Of a stretch of 14,811 bases of DNA, positions 14,462 to 14,811 are shown piece after piece. The position numbers and the translations under genes are program-made. Source of the stretch: an uncultured Roseateles sp. GTDB lineage: Bacteria > Pseudomonadota > Gammaproteobacteria > Burkholderiales > Burkholderiaceae. The notes beneath the pieces were generated by a model that was given only the letters and a program-made list of their open reading frames with translations, did not search any database and was not told the origin of the DNA. The stretch lies in the NCBI GenBank assembly GCA_946480605.1, contig CAMLKW010000102.1:1-14811 (forward strand), in the 5' to 3' direction. Position 1 is the first letter of the stretch, and every line of letters begins with the position of its first letter.

Positions 14462-14549
14462 GTGCTGCCCCGCAGCCACCCCGTCCGAGCGGCGACAACT
14501 CGGCCAACGCGGCCCGCCACGCTGCTAACCTGTGCCGCCCGCCCCGCCC

Positions 14550-14554
14550 AGGAG
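14550..14554 (+). promoter_or_regulatory. ribosome binding site for the TTG-start membrane protein
   Basis: AGGAG lies six bases before TTG 14561, ideal spacing. It is the main reason for choosing this uncommon start codon, since the next in-frame ATG (14648) lies inside the membrane helix. Confidence 0.6.
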
Positions 14555-14560
14555 CACCTC

Positions 14561-14811
14561 TTGCAAAAAAGGCTGACCGATCGCCTGAGCCTGCGTCGCC
14601 TGCTGACCCTGCCCTATGCGGTGCTGGTGCTGACCCTGGCGCTGCTGATGGGCGCCCTGTCCTGGCGCACCGGTCGGGACACGGTGGACACGCTGTCGGC
14701 CCAGCTGCTGGTGGAGGCCGTGCAGCGGGTGGCCGTCACGCTGGAGCACCGTGTGGGCGGCGCCGACAACGTGCTGGAGGCCGCCTTCCCGACCGGCCGC
14801 CAGGCGCCGGG
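14561..14811 (+). CDS. N-terminus of a membrane protein, probably a sensor or signalling protein, cut by window edge
   Basis: The first 83 residues of an open frame run off the right edge. Starting with TTG (read as Met), the protein opens with a positively charged stretch (QKRLTDRLSLRRLLTL), then one membrane helix (about 18-35, YAVLVLTLALLMGALSW). After that it continues as a helical, probably periplasmic, segment with DTVDTLSAQLLVEAVQRVAV (40-59). One N-terminal helix followed by an RxGRDxVDxLxxQL-like segment is common at the start of Cache-containing sensor proteins of Burkholderiales (diguanylate cyclases, adenylate cyclases, histidine kinases). The effector domain is outside the window, so the class cannot be decided. 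It is divergent from yajC with 157 bp between starts. Codon use matches its neighbours. Confidence 0.6.
   Translation, partial: MQKRLTDRLSLRRLLTLPYAVLVLTLALLMGALSWRTGRDTVDTLSAQLLVEAVQRVAVTLEHRVGGADNVLEAAFPTGRQAP

Overview
The window is very GC-rich, tightly packed chromosomal DNA from a betaproteobacterium, most likely Burkholderiales (Rubrivivax/Roseateles/Comamonadaceae-like). This placement is an inference from gene families and order: def-fmt-htpX facing away from a LysM protein-dprA-smg cluster, yajC-secD-secF followed by a DUF1631 gene, an azlCD pair, and third-position G/C bias throughout. No tRNA, rRNA, CRISPR array, transposase or phage gene is visible, and no gene-free gap exceeds 160 bp.

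Region 1 (1-5597, all minus strand) reads, in transcription order: def (peptide deformylase), fmt (Met-tRNA formyltransferase), htpX (membrane zinc protease), a small predicted lipoprotein, a secreted DUF2807 (head-GIN) beta-repeat protein, azlC and azlD (branched-chain amino acid exporter), and pgk, which is cut by the left edge. def and fmt overlap by one base (TGATG) and azlC and azlD by four (ATGA), so each pair is probably translationally coupled. def and fmt act at opposite ends of the formyl-methionine cycle: Fmt adds the formyl group to initiator tRNA and Def removes it from the new protein.

Region 2 (5598-8565, plus strand) diverges from def. It holds a secreted LysM-domain protein, dprA (natural transformation, loading RecA on incoming ssDNA) starting one base after the LysM stop, and smg (DUF494). 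It closes with a perfect 11-bp hairpin with T-tracts on both strands, which should terminate transcription arriving from either side. Just beyond lies a REP-like imperfect palindrome.

Region 3 (8610-14403, minus strand) is the Sec auxiliary operon yajC-secD-secF, encoding the membrane complex that uses the proton gradient to help complete protein export. An 808-residue DUF1631 protein of unknown function follows 45 bp later. A divergent gene starting with TTG at 14561 encodes the N-terminus of a membrane protein, probably a sensor or signalling protein, and runs off the right edge.

Most of the window is conserved housekeeping DNA, and I found no convincing novel multi-gene system. The points most worth checking are the DUF1631 gene downstream of secDF, the hairpin on the azlC start codon, the REP-like palindrome beside the terminator, the two-cysteine segment in SecF, and the Cys-pair lipoprotein.
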